A stretch of DNA of 64,000 bases from Bordetella parapertussis (GCA_945865935.1 CAMBFI010000008.1:1-64000); one strand, 5' to 3'. Shown: positions 10,515 to 20,466, counted from the first letter of the stretch. Notes: a model not told the origin generated them from the letters alone. Program-made: numbers and translations.

Positions 10515-11687
10515 TTAATCTTTACGACCGACGTGTACTAAAAATTCAGGCGTCAACTCTTTCAGCGTATTGACACCCATCATGGCCATGTTGCGCGAGA
10601 CTTCCTGCTCTAACAACGAAATTGCGTGATCCACACCTGCGGGACCACCCACTGCAGCCGCATAGTTAAACGGCCGCCCCAAAAATACGCAACGTGCACC
10701 CAAGGCAATCGCCTTGACGATATCGCTGCCACGACGCACACCACTATCCAGCATCACAGGGCCGTCTTTGAAGGCATCCAGAATCTGAGGCAGTACTCTG
10801 AGCGGTGCGACAGCGCCATCTAACTGACGTGCGCCGTGATTGGACACAATCACGCCATCCATGCCGTACTGTTTGCACAGTGCCGCATCGGCCGGGTGCA
10901 GGATTCCTTTAATGACCATCGGTCCCTTCCACTGCGCACGAATGGCACGCACATGGTCCCAGTGCAGGTGGCCACGCGAAGAAAAATCTCGCATGACGTT
11001 TGCCGACATAATCGGCGCACCGCGGGTAGCAAAGGAGTTCTCAAAATGCGGCATGCCGTGACGCATAAGCGTTTTCAAAAACGTACCAAATAACCAGCGC
11101 GGATGCGTAATACCCTGCCACGCCAAGCGTACGCTCGGTCTGAGGGGGGTAGAGAAGCCCGTGCGCACATTGTTTTCACGATTCGCCGAAGACGGCGTAT
11201 CCACAGTAATCACTAATGTTTTGAAGCCCGCCGCGGCCACGCGATCGATCAAGGGCGCGATTTGTTCGGTCTTCCCGGGCAAGTAAGCCTGAAACCACGC
11301 ATCCGGGGCGCGTTCGACCAACTCTTCCATGCGTATCAACGAAGAGCCACTCATGATCATGGGAACATTCGCGCGTGCCGCCGCTTCGGCCAACACAACA
11401 TCTCCGCGATAGGCCGACATTGCCGTAATACCCATCGGAGCCATACCGAAGGGCGCGTTGTACGTCTTGCCAAACACCTCCACTTGATGACTCCGCTTCG
11501 AGATGTCAACAAGAATACGCGTGAGAAGCTCATACTCTGCAAAGACATCGCGATTCGCCCGCAATGACTGGCCGTCTTCACATGCACCCGCAACATACCC
11601 AAAAATCGGTCTGGGCAAACGCTTCTCAGCCTCTCGTTCAAAGTCTGCGAGGGATAGGATTTTGGATAATGCGGAATCTTGACTCAT
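10515..11687 (-). CDS. FMN-dependent alpha-hydroxy-acid oxidase/dehydrogenase (LldD family)
   Basis: Flavoenzyme of the L-lactate dehydrogenase / glycolate oxidase family, oxidising an L-2-hydroxy acid to a 2-oxo acid with FMN. In the 390-residue protein the catalytic His284 and substrate Arg287 lie in SNHGARQLDG; Lys260 (MVIKG) should contact FMN, and the phosphate-binding end DSGVRRG...ALGARCVFLGRP is present. The substrate is not certain; lactate, mandelate and related acids are all possible. It is the first gene of the set oxidase, RraA-like (37 bases away), D-2-hydroxyacid dehydrogenase and Bug receptor, and follows tcdA by 21 bases on the same strand. Having an L-type oxidase and a D-type dehydrogenase together suggests handling of both stereoisomers (inference). 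Confidence 0.88.
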   Translation of the reverse strand: MSQDSALSKILSLADFEREAEKRLPRPIFGYVAGACEDGQSLRANRDVFAEYELLTRILVDISKRSHQVEVFGKTYNAPFGMAPMGITAMSAYRGDVVLAEAAARANVPMIMSGSSLIRMEELVERAPDAWFQAYLPGKTEQIAPLIDRVAAAGFKTLVITVDTPSSANRENNVRTGFSTPLRPSVRLAWQGITHPRWLFGTFLKTLMRHGMPHFENSFATRGAPIMSANVMRDFSSRGHLHWDHVRAIRAQWKGPMVIKGILHPADAALCKQYGMDGVIVSNHGARQLDGAVAPLRVLPQILDAFKDGPVMLDSGVRRGSDIVKAIALGARCVFLGRPFNYAAAVGGPAGVDHAISLLEQEVSRNMAMMGVNTLKELTPEFLVHVGRKD

Positions 11688-11708
11688 GAGATGCTGCCGT
11701 GTGAATAC

Positions 11709-12536
11709 TCAGTTCTTAAGATGGCTGGCCAACAGCAACTGGACGACTTGATTAGCCGCTGCAAACCCCATAGAAGCTGTGACATTAACGCTAGACCCAT
11801 AGCCGGCGCAAGACAGTCCTTGCAAGGGATCGTTTTGTTGCCATGCAGCAGGCAAAATCGTGGGCTGATCCACCCAAAGTACCCGAACCCCCAGTTTAGC
11901 GACACGCTTGCGAGGCTTGCCTTGCTCATCCACCGCCCGAGGGTAGCCGTGACTACGTCGCAAGACGTTGCGCAAGCGCGCCAACAAGGCATCATGCGTG
12001 GCCTCGACCAAGTCTCCTGCGCGTAAGGCCAGGGAGTCCGTTTTCCCCCCCGCACCGCCACACACAATTAAGGGAATCTTGCAGGCTCTTGCATGGAGCA
12101 CCATCGCTACTTTAGCGGCCATCTGATCCGTGCAATCAATGACCGCATGGATACCGGTCGGCAAACAGGACGCGACATTCTCAGGCGTCAGAAAATCGTC
12201 GATCGCCGAAACTCTGCACTGCGGGTTGATCGCCAAGATACGCTCTGACATCGCTTGCACCTTGGACTGCCCAAGGGTCTGGGTCAATGCATGGACCTGA
12301 CGATTCACATTCGACTCGGCGATGTGATCTAGGTCGATCACCGTGAGGGCGCCCACGCCGTTGCGTGCCAGTGCCTCAGCAGCCCAGGACCCAACGCCCC
12401 CCACGCCAACCACCGCCACATGCGCCCGCCCTAAATGCTCGAGTGCTTGCGGGCCATACAACCGCGATAACCCACCGAACCGACGCTCAACATCGGCAGA
12501 GGTGACAGACGCGGTTTCAGTTTCAGACGCAGGCAT
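11709..12536 (-). CDS. tcdA: tRNA threonylcarbamoyladenosine dehydratase (TcdA/CsdL)
   Basis: E1-like ATP-dependent enzyme that dehydrates t6A37 of tRNA to the cyclic form ct6A. The 275-residue protein has the nucleotide-binding motif GVGGVG at 44-49, followed by the Asp-rich strand VIDLDHI and Asn/Arg residues (ESNVNRQ) of the ThiF/MoeB fold. The C-terminal YGSSVNVTASMGFAAAN matches TcdA more than ThiF or MoeB. ATG 12536 gives the usual length; an open frame extends upstream without homology. It is divergent from the MFS gene. The t6A precursor enzyme Sua5 is also encoded in this window, as the fusion at 31.2-33.4 kb. Confidence 0.88.
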   Translation of the reverse strand: MPASETETASVTSADVERRFGGLSRLYGPQALEHLGRAHVAVVGVGGVGSWAAEALARNGVGALTVIDLDHIAESNVNRQVHALTQTLGQSKVQAMSERILAINPQCRVSAIDDFLTPENVASCLPTGIHAVIDCTDQMAAKVAMVLHARACKIPLIVCGGAGGKTDSLALRAGDLVEATHDALLARLRNVLRRSHGYPRAVDEQGKPRKRVAKLGVRVLWVDQPTILPAAWQQNDPLQGLSCAGYGSSVNVTASMGFAAANQVVQLLLASHLKN

Positions 12537-12648
12537 GGGCGCTCGGTAAAAAAGACAATGAATGATGCATTTTTGCATGTTCCGGAAAAAAACCGTCGTC
12601 TTTGCTCGACAACACGCCGAGAGAGGAACACAATTTAGCCCTAACATC

Positions 12649-13890
12649 GTGAGCATCCCGTCCCCCAATCCTTCCTTCGCTAACGGACCGCCAAACTTTA
12701 CCGGTCCGTTAATGCTATGCCTATTGGTCATGCTGTCCCACATCGCGATTTCCGGGGGACGCGTCGCTGTATCGCTCACAGCACTGCAATTAGGTCAAGG
12801 CACCCTCGAAGTCGGTATCCTGATCGCTGTCTTTGCCTTGCTGCCCATGCTGTTCTCTATCCAAGCAGGCCGACTCATCGATGACATCGGTCCCTGGCAG
12901 CCCATGCGGGCGAGCATCATTTTCGTGGTGATCGGGACGTCTCTGCCTGTCGTTTGGCAAAGTCTGACAGGCCTCATCATCGCAGCGACGCTTGTTGGCG
13001 TCGGGCATATGACTCTGCAGATCGCAGCCCAACGACAAATGGGCCTCAGCACAGGCGAGGAGCGCCTGCGCAACTTCTCCTGGCTTTCTTTGTCGATGGC
13101 GACCTCCGGGCTCATCGGACCTCTCGTCGCTGGCGTATCAATCGACTACCTAGGCTATCGCTCCGTTTTTGCCTTGCTCGCCGTCGCGCCGCTGGTCGGC
13201 CTCATTGGGTTGCTGAGCATGCGGGGCTATCTCAAGGCGTCACACGTCAAGTCGGCGCCTGTGACACAAAAGCAAAGCGTCAATGATTTATTTAGTAGCC
13301 CATCGCTTCGGAAAGTCTTTATCGCCAACATGTTGCTTTCAGCGGCCTGGGATACCCACACCTTTGTCGTACCAATTTTTGGGGTGCATGTGGGGTTATC
13401 GCCCACAACCATCGGCTTGATCCTGGCCTCCTTTGCCGCGGCAACCATCGTGATCCGGCTGGCACTCCCTTGGATACTGCATCGCATTCGACCCTGGCAA
13501 CTGATCAATTTTGCGCTAGTGGTCACAGGCCTGAATTTTTTGCTCTACCCCTTCTTTGAGCAAGTTTGGATTCTTATGTCGCTTTCGTTCGTATTGGGGC
13601 TTGGCTTGGGTTCAACACAGTCAAGCATTCTCGCTCTGTTGCAACAGCATGCGCCAAGCGGCAGAGCGGGGGAAGCCTTTGGCTTGCGCATGGCGCTGGT
13701 TAACGGCTGCCAGGTAGCGCTTCCTCTGGCCTTTGGGGCACTCGGAACCTTTATGGGGGTGATGCCACTCTTCTGGCTCACCGCGGTCGGACTAGGTGCG
13801 GTCCGCTGGTTCACCGACGATGCTGAAAAGCACGAAAAAACTAGCGCTCCAGATGCAGATGCGCCCACACCCCCTCAAGATCGAACTTAA
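12649..13890 (+). CDS. MFS transporter
   Basis: Major facilitator superfamily membrane protein, about 413 residues with roughly 12 hydrophobic helices. The first helix begins at MLCLLVMLSHIAISGG, and the MFS loop 2-3 motif is visible as AGRLIDDIGPW. The substrate is unknown. The start is uncertain: the frame is open from 12562 and none of the candidates (ATG 12562, GTG 12649, ATG 12712) has a convincing ribosome binding site. GTG 12649 is preferred because it gives a short N-terminal tail before helix 1 and leaves about 110 bases for promoters shared with the divergent tcdA. It is followed 13 bases later by the ChaC-like gene. Confidence 0.8.
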   Translation: MSIPSPNPSFANGPPNFTGPLMLCLLVMLSHIAISGGRVAVSLTALQLGQGTLEVGILIAVFALLPMLFSIQAGRLIDDIGPWQPMRASIIFVVIGTSLPVVWQSLTGLIIAATLVGVGHMTLQIAAQRQMGLSTGEERLRNFSWLSLSMATSGLIGPLVAGVSIDYLGYRSVFALLAVAPLVGLIGLLSMRGYLKASHVKSAPVTQKQSVNDLFSSPSLRKVFIANMLLSAAWDTHTFVVPIFGVHVGLSPTTIGLILASFAAATIVIRLALPWILHRIRPWQLINFALVVTGLNFLLYPFFEQVWILMSLSFVLGLGLGSTQSSILALLQQHAPSGRAGEAFGLRMALVNGCQVALPLAFGALGTFMGVMPLFWLTAVGLGAVRWFTDDAEKHEKTSAPDADAPTPPQDRT

Positions 13891-13903
13891 TTAAGTTAAG
13901 GCC

Positions 13904-14545
13904 ATGACGCGATTTACCGATCTACCTACGCCGCCTGCAGTGAACGCCTTCGTGCGTTGGTCTGAAGAAAAAATGGCTGAATCCATCGAGACCACGCTGC
14001 AGAACTGGGCCCCAGGCCGAGACGTCTGGATTTTTGGTTATGGTTCATTGATATGGCGACCAGAGTTCGACTTTACCGAAAAACGCCCCGCGCATATTCA
14101 AGGCTTCCATCGCGCGCTTTGTCTTTGGTCACGCATTAATCGTGGAACCCCCGAAGTTCCGGGGCTCGTCTTTGGGCTTGAGCAAAGTGGAACCTGTCAG
14201 GGGATGGTCTTCCGGGTGGCGGCCGAACATGTGCGATCAACCTTTTCCTCCGTGTGGAAAAGAGAAATGGGCACGGGGGCCTACCACCCGTCTTGGCTAG
14301 ATTGCATGACACCCGACGGACCCGTACAGGGGTTGGCTTTTGTGATCAACCAAGCGGGCCCCGCCTATGTCAACGAACCACCTCAGGACGCTTTGATTGA
14401 AATTATCCTCCGCGCCCGAGGCACGTATGGGACCTGTCTCGAGTATGTCACGCAGACAGCAGACGCTCTAGACTCCGCTGGCATACACGACCCGCGACTG
14501 ATGGAACTCGTACGATGCCTTCGGCAATTGCCGTCCCGGTCCTGA
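13904..14545 (+). CDS. ChaC-like gamma-glutamylcyclotransferase
   Basis: Predicted glutathione-specific gamma-glutamylcyclotransferase, which would split glutathione into 5-oxoproline and Cys-Gly. The 213-residue protein has the family's glycine loop FGYGSLIW at 44-51 and the conserved WKREM segment with Glu121 as the probable catalytic acid/base. It starts 13 bases after the MFS stop, with AAGG before the ATG, so the two may be co-transcribed. In E. coli the homologue was named for cation transport, but the biochemical activity known for this family is cyclotransferase. An N-terminal extension of about 40 residues before the motif is slightly long; a downstream start at Met24 is possible. 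Confidence 0.82.
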   Translation: MTRFTDLPTPPAVNAFVRWSEEKMAESIETTLQNWAPGRDVWIFGYGSLIWRPEFDFTEKRPAHIQGFHRALCLWSRINRGTPEVPGLVFGLEQSGTCQGMVFRVAAEHVRSTFSSVWKREMGTGAYHPSWLDCMTPDGPVQGLAFVINQAGPAYVNEPPQDALIEIILRARGTYGTCLEYVTQTADALDSAGIHDPRLMELVRCLRQLPSRS

Positions 14546-14674
14546 GGGCACGAATCCCTAAAATCCGGTGGCCCTGCAGGGTAAGGCCCTGCTCCGCACG
14601 GTACACTTGAGTCTGAGGCTTCGGTACCGTCGCGCGGGTAGTGCGGTAGACCTAAGCCGCCACGGAGCACCATC

Positions 14675-15307
14675 ATGTCGATCGCAGATATTCGCCAGAG
14701 TTACGATAAGCACACCCTGCTAGAAAAAGACGCTAAGCGCTCCCCCTACGAGCAATTTGGGCAGTGGTTTGAGCAGGCGCTCGAAGATAACGTGCCCGAG
14801 CCCACCGCCATGACACTGGCGACCGCCGACGCACAGGGCAGGCCCTCGGCACGTATCGTATTGCTCAAGGGCTACGATGAGAATGGCTTTGTTTTCTATA
14901 CAAATTATGAATCTCGCAAGGGACGTGACTTGCTCGTGCAGCCTTGGGCATCTCTTTTGTTTTTTTGGCAGCCTCTCGAGCGCACTGTCCGAATCGAGGG
15001 CTTAATTGAGAAGGTCTCTGCAAGCGAATCTGACGAATACTTTCACAGTCGTCCGCTTGGCTCACGCATTGGTGCCTGGACCTCCGCGCAAAGCCAACCC
15101 ACCACCATCGCTGAACTAGAGGCCCGTCAACAAGCCATGACAGCCAAGTTCGGTGACGCACCACCACGCCCACCACACTGGGGCGGTTATCGCCTCAACC
15201 CCGAATACTTTGAATTCTGGCAAGGTCGCCCATCACGTCTGCATGATCGTCTCACATACGTGCCCTCAAGCGCCAACGGCTGGACACTTGGACGGATCTC
15301 TCCCTAA
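14675..15307 (+). CDS. pdxH: Pyridoxine/pyridoxamine 5'-phosphate oxidase
   Basis: FMN enzyme that oxidises pyridoxine or pyridoxamine 5'-phosphate to pyridoxal 5'-phosphate, the last step of vitamin B6 synthesis and salvage. Its 210 residues are the usual length. Conserved segments include [26 protein letters not shown] (FMN phosphate contact), [15 protein letters not shown], the substrate region SRIGAWTS, and the C-terminal [18 protein letters not shown] eight bases before the ATG supports the start. Two bases separate its stop from the next gene, another split-barrel flavin protein. Confidence 0.95.
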   Translation: MSIADIRQSYDKHTLLEKDAKRSPYEQFGQWFEQALEDNVPEPTAMTLATADAQGRPSARIVLLKGYDENGFVFYTNYESRKGRDLLVQPWASLLFFWQPLERTVRIEGLIEKVSASESDEYFHSRPLGSRIGAWTSAQSQPTTIAELEARQQAMTAKFGDAPPRPPHWGGYRLNPEYFEFWQGRPSRLHDRLTYVPSSANGWTLGRISP

Positions 15308-15308
15308 T

Positions 15309-15824
15309 ATGCATGCCTCATCACCGGACTTTGATTCCAACTTTTTTAAATCTGCGCTTGGCCGATTCCCCACCGGCGTAACGGTCATCACGGCATCTTT
15401 GCCGGGCCAACCGCCCGTGGGTTTAACGGTGAGCTCGTTCAATTCGGTCTCGCTCGATCCGCCTTTAGTGGTTTGGAGTCTCTCGCGTAACTCCTCCTCG
15501 CTTGCTGCCATTCAACAATGTGATCGTTATGTCATTCAAGTGTTGGCCTCTGATCAAATGATGTTTGCTCAACGATTTTCAAAGGGCACCGCAGCCGAGC
15601 GCTTCGAGGGCGTGGCCTTAACGACTGCACCGAACGGCTCGCCTCGTCTTCAAGCAAGCTGTTCGGCCTGGTTTGAATGCGCGAATCGTAGTCGCTACGA
15701 AGAAGGTGATCACTTTATTTTTGTTGGCGAAGTCGAACACTGCGCACGCAACGATAGTCTTCCCTTGATCTATCACGCTGGCGGCTACGACCTGACTCCC
15801 TCACCTGCTGACACCAAACGTTAA
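15309..15824 (+). CDS. Flavin reductase domain protein (split-barrel)
   Basis: Flavin reductase-like protein of 171 residues. These usually reduce FMN or FAD with NAD(P)H and supply a monooxygenase, or use the flavin as bound cofactor. Visible family segments are [30 protein letters not shown] (flavin contact), SRNSSSL and [10 protein letters not shown]. The start at 15309 lies two bases after the pdxH stop; the longer open frame would overlap pdxH for more than 150 bases and is rejected. No partner monooxygenase is adjacent, so its client is unknown. It is followed after five bases by the 2-hydroxyglutarate oxidase homologue and probably shares its transcript. Confidence 0.85.
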   Translation: MHASSPDFDSNFFKSALGRFPTGVTVITASLPGQPPVGLTVSSFNSVSLDPPLVVWSLSRNSSSLAAIQQCDRYVIQVLASDQMMFAQRFSKGTAAERFEGVALTTAPNGSPRLQASCSAWFECANRSRYEEGDHFIFVGEVEHCARNDSLPLIYHAGGYDLTPSPADTKR

Positions 15825-15829
15825 ACAAC

Positions 15830-16939
15830 ATGAGTACGGATATTGATTGCATCGTTGTTGGTGCTGGCGTTGTCGGACTCGCGATTGCGCGCGCACTTGC
15901 TCTCTCAGGACGTGAAGTCATGGTGGTCGAGGCTGCCGAAGGGATCGGTACCGGCACGAGCGCAAGAAACTCTGAAGTCATACACGCGGGCATCTATTAC
16001 CCTGCCGGCAGTTTGAAAGCAAAGCTCTGCGTAGCAGGCAGAAAAATGCTTTACGCTTACTGCGCAGAAAAAGGCGTCGCTCACAAGCGTATCGGCAAAC
16101 TCATCGTCGCGACCAGCCAAGATGAAATCGCCAAACTTGATGATATTTTGAGCAAGGCACGCATCAACGGTGTAGACGACATGGAGTTGCTTAGCGCAGC
16201 CCAAGCGCAGGCGCTCGAGCCCGCATTGTTTTGCACAGCCGCCCTGCACTCTCCCTCCACAGGCATCATTGATAGTCATGGCTTGATGCTTGCCTATCAA
16301 GGTGATGCCGAAAACGCTGGTGCACAGTGCGTTTTTCACACGCCCTTGTCATCGGGCGAAGTGCGTCGCGAAGGCGGATTCACTCTACAGTTTGGTGGTT
16401 CAGATGCGATGCAATTGAGCTGCAATGTGCTGATCAATGCATCGGGACTCCATGCGCCGACACTGGCGCGTACCATTTGCGGCATTCCCGCAGCATCCAT
16501 TCCGACCGAATACTTATGCAAAGGTAGTTATTTCACGCTCCAAGGCAAAGCGCCATTCACCCGCTTAATTTATCCCACGCCCCACCACGCTGGACTAGGC
16601 GTGCACCTGACCCTTGATCTCGGTGGCCAAGCCAAATTCGGTCCAGACACCGAATGGATTGACAAGGTCGACTACGACATCGATGCCAATCGCTGCGCTG
16701 ATTTTTATGAAGCGGTGCGTACCTACTGGCCTGGAATGCCTGATGCGAGCCTGTCCCCTGGCTACACCGGCATCAGGCCAAAAGTTTCCGGGCCACACGA
16801 ACCCGCGGCAGACTTCATGATCGTTGGGCCGGCAACACATGGCGTGCCCGGACTGGTTAATTTGTTCGGCATCGAGTCCCCTGGACTGACCTCCAGTCTA
16901 GCCATCGCTCAAGAAACGCTCGCACGACTTCACGCTTAA
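15830..16939 (+). CDS. FAD-dependent oxidoreductase, L-2-hydroxyglutarate oxidase homologue
   Basis: DAO-superfamily flavoprotein of 369 residues resembling LhgO and L-2-hydroxyglutarate dehydrogenase, which convert L-2-hydroxyglutarate to 2-oxoglutarate. The dinucleotide-binding GAGVVG lies at 11-16 and the FAD-contacting [15 protein letters not shown] at about 45-59. The region [12 protein letters not shown] and the C-terminal [14 protein letters not shown] are typical of the subgroup. Some members act on glycerol-3-phosphate or other hydroxy acids, so the substrate is a prediction. A role in glutarate breakdown would fit the glutaryl-CoA dehydrogenase 3.5 kb downstream, but the CsiD hydroxylase that makes L-2-hydroxyglutarate in known pathways is not in the window. 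Confidence 0.85.
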   Translation: MSTDIDCIVVGAGVVGLAIARALALSGREVMVVEAAEGIGTGTSARNSEVIHAGIYYPAGSLKAKLCVAGRKMLYAYCAEKGVAHKRIGKLIVATSQDEIAKLDDILSKARINGVDDMELLSAAQAQALEPALFCTAALHSPSTGIIDSHGLMLAYQGDAENAGAQCVFHTPLSSGEVRREGGFTLQFGGSDAMQLSCNVLINASGLHAPTLARTICGIPAASIPTEYLCKGSYFTLQGKAPFTRLIYPTPHHAGLGVHLTLDLGGQAKFGPDTEWIDKVDYDIDANRCADFYEAVRTYWPGMPDASLSPGYTGIRPKVSGPHEPAADFMIVGPATHGVPGLVNLFGIESPGLTSSLAIAQETLARLHA

Positions 16940-16958
16940 GTTCACTTTCGGAGACAGC

Positions 16959-18626
16959 ATGTCCCATCCCGTTCCGGACGCACACGGTATCAACCTTTTT
17001 GAAGCGGACGCGGGCAAGGACCTCCTCGCTTGCTATCTCCCAAAGGCACTACACCAGCATTTGTTGCCACACCTAACTCGGCTTGGCGCCCTCGCGGGCT
17101 CCCTGCTTGATGACTTAGCGGGCGTGGCCGATAAGCACCCGCCGACATTATCCGTACGTAGCCGCGCGGGCATTGATGTATCGCACGTCAACAAGCACCC
17201 AGCCTACGTCGAGCTAGAGCGTTTCGCCTATAGCGAATTCGGACTGGCTGCTCTATCCCATCGCGGGGGCGTTCTCGGGTGGCCCACCCCTATGCCACCG
17301 GCTGCAAAATATGCGTTGACCTATTTATTTGTTCAAGCGGAATTCGGCCTGTGCTGCCCCGTTAGCATGACCGACTCCTTGGCGCGCACCTTACGAAAAT
17401 TCGGTGATCCAAAGCTTGTCGAACAAGTGTTGCCCATGGTCACCACACAGGACTTTGATGCCTTGCACCAAGGTGCCATGTTCATGACAGAGCAAGGTGC
17501 CGGCTCTGACGTCAGCGCCACCGCCACGCAAGCGCAGCAGAACGCCGCAGGCGACTGGTTGCTCACTGGAGATAAATGGTTCTGTTCCAATCCCGATGCT
17601 GGCTTCGCGATGGTATTGGCGCGCTCTGAGTCCGTCGATGGGTTACGTGGCGTCTCGCTCTTTCTGCTGCCGCGCACGCGTCCCGACGGCACCCCAAACA
17701 ATTACCGTATTCTGCGACTTAAAGATAAGCTCGGCACCCGCTCGATGGCGAGTGGCGAGATTCGCCTTGAAGGGGCATTTGCCTGGCTCGTGGGCGAACG
17801 CGGCATGGGTTTCAAACAGATGGCCGATATGATTAATAACTCGCGCCTCTCCAACGGAGTACGCGCGGCGGGCTTGATGCGTCGGGCGTTAACTGAGGCC
17901 TTGTATGTCGCAAAAAATCGTCGTGCCTTTGGCAAACGCCTAATCGACATGCCTCTGATGCAGCGTCAGTTAAGCAAAATGGCGATGGCGACCGAACAGG
18001 CCAGAACGATGGTGTATCAAACGGCACAAGCACTGGCTGCGGCAGACGAAGATCCAAGCAAGCGCCCTTTGATGCGAATCATGACGCCCCTAATCAAGTT
18101 TCGTGCTTGTCGAGATGCCCGCACGGTCGCCGGTGACGCGATGGAAGTGCGCGGAGGCTGTGGTTATATCGAAGAGTGGAGCGACCCACGCGTGCTGCGC
18201 GACGCACACCTAGGTTCCATCTGGGAGGGGACAAGCAACATCGTTGCCCTCGATGTCTTGCGCGCGATTCAACGCGAGGACGCCCTCCCTGCGCTGCGTG
18301 CACATGTGGAAGCACTGCTTGCAGACGGTACGCCGGTTTCACCTGCGTTGGCGGCGCTGCAAGCGGAGCGCATTGAGCGTGCCTTTGCGTTTGCCGAGAG
18401 CGCAAGTGCCTCCAACACTTCCGAGCAAGCCCGGCAAACGGCCAGCGCGCTCTACCATGTCGTGACGATGGCGGGGATGCGCTGGGAAGCCAAACACGCT
18501 GCCATGCCCATCCGGGCAAGACTGGCCGATTTAGTGCTGCAACACCGCCTCGCCGCCCGGGATCCGATTGCCGACCCCTTGCTGGCAGATGGCGACCTAT
18601 GCGAATGGCTGGGCGCTTCAATTTAA
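16959..18626 (+). CDS. AidB-like acyl-CoA dehydrogenase family protein
   Basis: FAD-dependent acyl-CoA dehydrogenase superfamily member of 555 residues. The long N-terminal region (conserved HPAYVELERFAYSEFGLAAL) and total length match AidB (541 residues in E. coli, induced by alkylation damage) rather than the 380-400 residue beta-oxidation enzymes. The FAD-contact segment is MTEQGAGSDVSA, and the C-terminal part has RGGCGYIEEWSDPRVLRDA and WEGTSNIVALDVLRA. AidB itself has weak dehydrogenase activity and binds DNA; whether this homologue protects DNA or oxidises an acyl-CoA is unknown. It follows the LhgO-like gene by 19 bases. Confidence 0.85.
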   Translation: MSHPVPDAHGINLFEADAGKDLLACYLPKALHQHLLPHLTRLGALAGSLLDDLAGVADKHPPTLSVRSRAGIDVSHVNKHPAYVELERFAYSEFGLAALSHRGGVLGWPTPMPPAAKYALTYLFVQAEFGLCCPVSMTDSLARTLRKFGDPKLVEQVLPMVTTQDFDALHQGAMFMTEQGAGSDVSATATQAQQNAAGDWLLTGDKWFCSNPDAGFAMVLARSESVDGLRGVSLFLLPRTRPDGTPNNYRILRLKDKLGTRSMASGEIRLEGAFAWLVGERGMGFKQMADMINNSRLSNGVRAAGLMRRALTEALYVAKNRRAFGKRLIDMPLMQRQLSKMAMATEQARTMVYQTAQALAAADEDPSKRPLMRIMTPLIKFRACRDARTVAGDAMEVRGGCGYIEEWSDPRVLRDAHLGSIWEGTSNIVALDVLRAIQREDALPALRAHVEALLADGTPVSPALAALQAERIERAFAFAESASASNTSEQARQTASALYHVVTMAGMRWEAKHAAMPIRARLADLVLQHRLAARDPIADPLLADGDLCEWLGASI

Positions 18627-18704
18627 TTGGGTTTGCCGGGCAAAACACCTCTGCAACAAGATATGATTAAGCTCATTCCTTTTAAAATAAATGACTAAAA
18701 AATA

Positions 18705-20393
18705 ATGAACCAAGCCCCTTCAGCAAAAAACCCACGCACCGGCGGTCAAATTCTTGTTGGTCAACTGGTCAGCCATGGTGTCAAGCATGTGTTTTGCGTG
18801 CCGGGCGAAAGCTTTTTAGCCGTGCTCGACGCACTCGTTGACGTCAATATCGACGTCACGGTTTGTCGTCAGGAAGGCGGTGCTGCCATGATGGCTGACG
18901 CGCATGGCAAACTGACCGGTCAACCTGGCATCTGCATGGTCACGCGGGGGCCCGGCGCCTCGAATGCCCTGGCTGGCATTCATATTGCCAAACAAGACTC
19001 CACACCCGTGATTGTGTTTGTCGGGCAGATCGAACGCGGCATGCGCGAGCGCGAAGCCTTCCAAGAAATGGATTACCGCGCCGTGTTCGGACAAGCGGCT
19101 AAATGGGCCACCGAAATCGACGATCCGGCTCGCATCCCAGAGATCCTCTCACGCGCGTTCCATGTCGCCACCTCAGGGCGCCCGGGTCCCGTCGTGATCG
19201 CCCTGCCTGAAGACATGCTGGTCGAACTAGCGACGGTGCCAGATGCGCCTCACTACGAAGCGATCGACTCCGCACCTTCCATCGGTCAAATGGCGGATCT
19301 CGCCAAGCGCTTGTCACAAGCCAAAGCACCCGTTGCCATCCTCGGTGGTGCGCGCTGGAATGCAACAGCTGTCAAACAATTTGTCGAATTTGCCGAGCGC
19401 TTCAAGCTTCCGGTCGCGGTATCGTTCCGTCGACAGATGCTCTTTCCTGCTACCAGCCCTTGCTTCATTGGCGATGTAGGCATCGGCCTGAACCCCGATC
19501 TGTTAAAGCGTATTCAAGATGCAGATCTCGTGCTGCTCGTGGGCGGACGCATGTCCGAGATGCCTAGCCAGGCCTACACCCTCTTTGATATCCCCGTACC
19601 AAAACAAACCTTGGTTCACGTGCACCCAGATAGCGGTGAACTGGGGCGGGTCTACCGCGCAGCAGTCGCGATCAACGCCTCACCCATTGCCTTTGCATCA
19701 GAACTCAGTGCTCTGACTGCGCCCTCGGCGACCCCTTGGGCTCCTGGCACCGCCTCCATGCACCAAAGCTACCTGAACTGGAGCGACCCAGTCCCCATCA
19801 AGACACCGGGTGCCTTGCAAATGGGTGGGGTGATGGCATACCTAGAGTCCAAACTCCCCGCCGACGCCATCATGGCGAACGGCGCGGGTAACTTTGCAAC
19901 TTGGCTACATCGCTTTCATCGCTTTACGCAATTTGGTACACAACTCGCTCCGACCTCTGGCTCGATGGGTTACGGCCTGCCCGCCGCCGTCGGCGCAAAA
20001 CGTATTGCACCGGACAAACTGGTTGTTTGTTTTGCTGGCGATGGTTGCTTCATGATGCACGGCCAAGAGTTTGCGACAGCTGTGCAGTACAACCTTCCGC
20101 TTGTTGTCGTGATTGTCGATAACGGCATGTACGGCACGATTCGTATGCACCAGGAAAAGCACTACCCAGGACGCATCTCTGCCACGCAACTCAAGAACCC
20201 AGACTTCTCGGCTTACGCACGCGCGTTCGGCGGACATGGTGAGCGCGTTGAGAAAACTGAAGAGTTTGGCCCCGCTTTCGAGCGTGCGGTCGCAAGTGGG
20301 CTGCCTGCGATTATTCATTGCCTGATTGATCCAGAAGCCATCACGCCAACAACCACTATTTCGAAGCTTCGGGCTGCGGCCCAAAAAGCTTGA
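18705..20393 (+). CDS. Thiamine diphosphate-dependent enzyme (acetolactate synthase-like)
   Basis: A 562-residue protein with the three-domain architecture of ThDP enzymes related to acetolactate synthase, benzoylformate decarboxylase and similar carboligases or decarboxylases. The activating glutamate is Glu57 in CRQEGGAAMMADA. The cofactor and Mg motif runs from GDG at 445-447 to the VDNGMYG segment near 475. The specific reaction cannot be assigned; no small regulatory IlvN-like subunit is adjacent, which argues against the biosynthetic acetolactate synthase. An AT-rich 78-base gap precedes it, so it may have its own promoter. It lies upstream of gcdH with 73 bases between. Confidence 0.82.
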   Translation: MNQAPSAKNPRTGGQILVGQLVSHGVKHVFCVPGESFLAVLDALVDVNIDVTVCRQEGGAAMMADAHGKLTGQPGICMVTRGPGASNALAGIHIAKQDSTPVIVFVGQIERGMREREAFQEMDYRAVFGQAAKWATEIDDPARIPEILSRAFHVATSGRPGPVVIALPEDMLVELATVPDAPHYEAIDSAPSIGQMADLAKRLSQAKAPVAILGGARWNATAVKQFVEFAERFKLPVAVSFRRQMLFPATSPCFIGDVGIGLNPDLLKRIQDADLVLLVGGRMSEMPSQAYTLFDIPVPKQTLVHVHPDSGELGRVYRAAVAINASPIAFASELSALTAPSATPWAPGTASMHQSYLNWSDPVPIKTPGALQMGGVMAYLESKLPADAIMANGAGNFATWLHRFHRFTQFGTQLAPTSGSMGYGLPAAVGAKRIAPDKLVVCFAGDGCFMMHGQEFATAVQYNLPLVVVIVDNGMYGTIRMHQEKHYPGRISATQLKNPDFSAYARAFGGHGERVEKTEEFGPAFERAVASGLPAIIHCLIDPEAITPTTTISKLRAAAQKA

Positions 20394-20466
20394 GGTCTTT
20401 CACGAGCGACACCGCTGACAGCCCGTACAATTTTTATATTCAATAGTTAATTATCTGGAGCACTGC

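Noticed and set aside
14546-14674. Possible tRNA or structured RNA between the ChaC-like gene and pdxH
   Set aside because: There are inverted arms (ACGGTAC at 14598 and GTACCGT at 14624) and a GGCCCTGC direct repeat, but no cloverleaf, anticodon arm or T-loop; treated as an untranslated leader.
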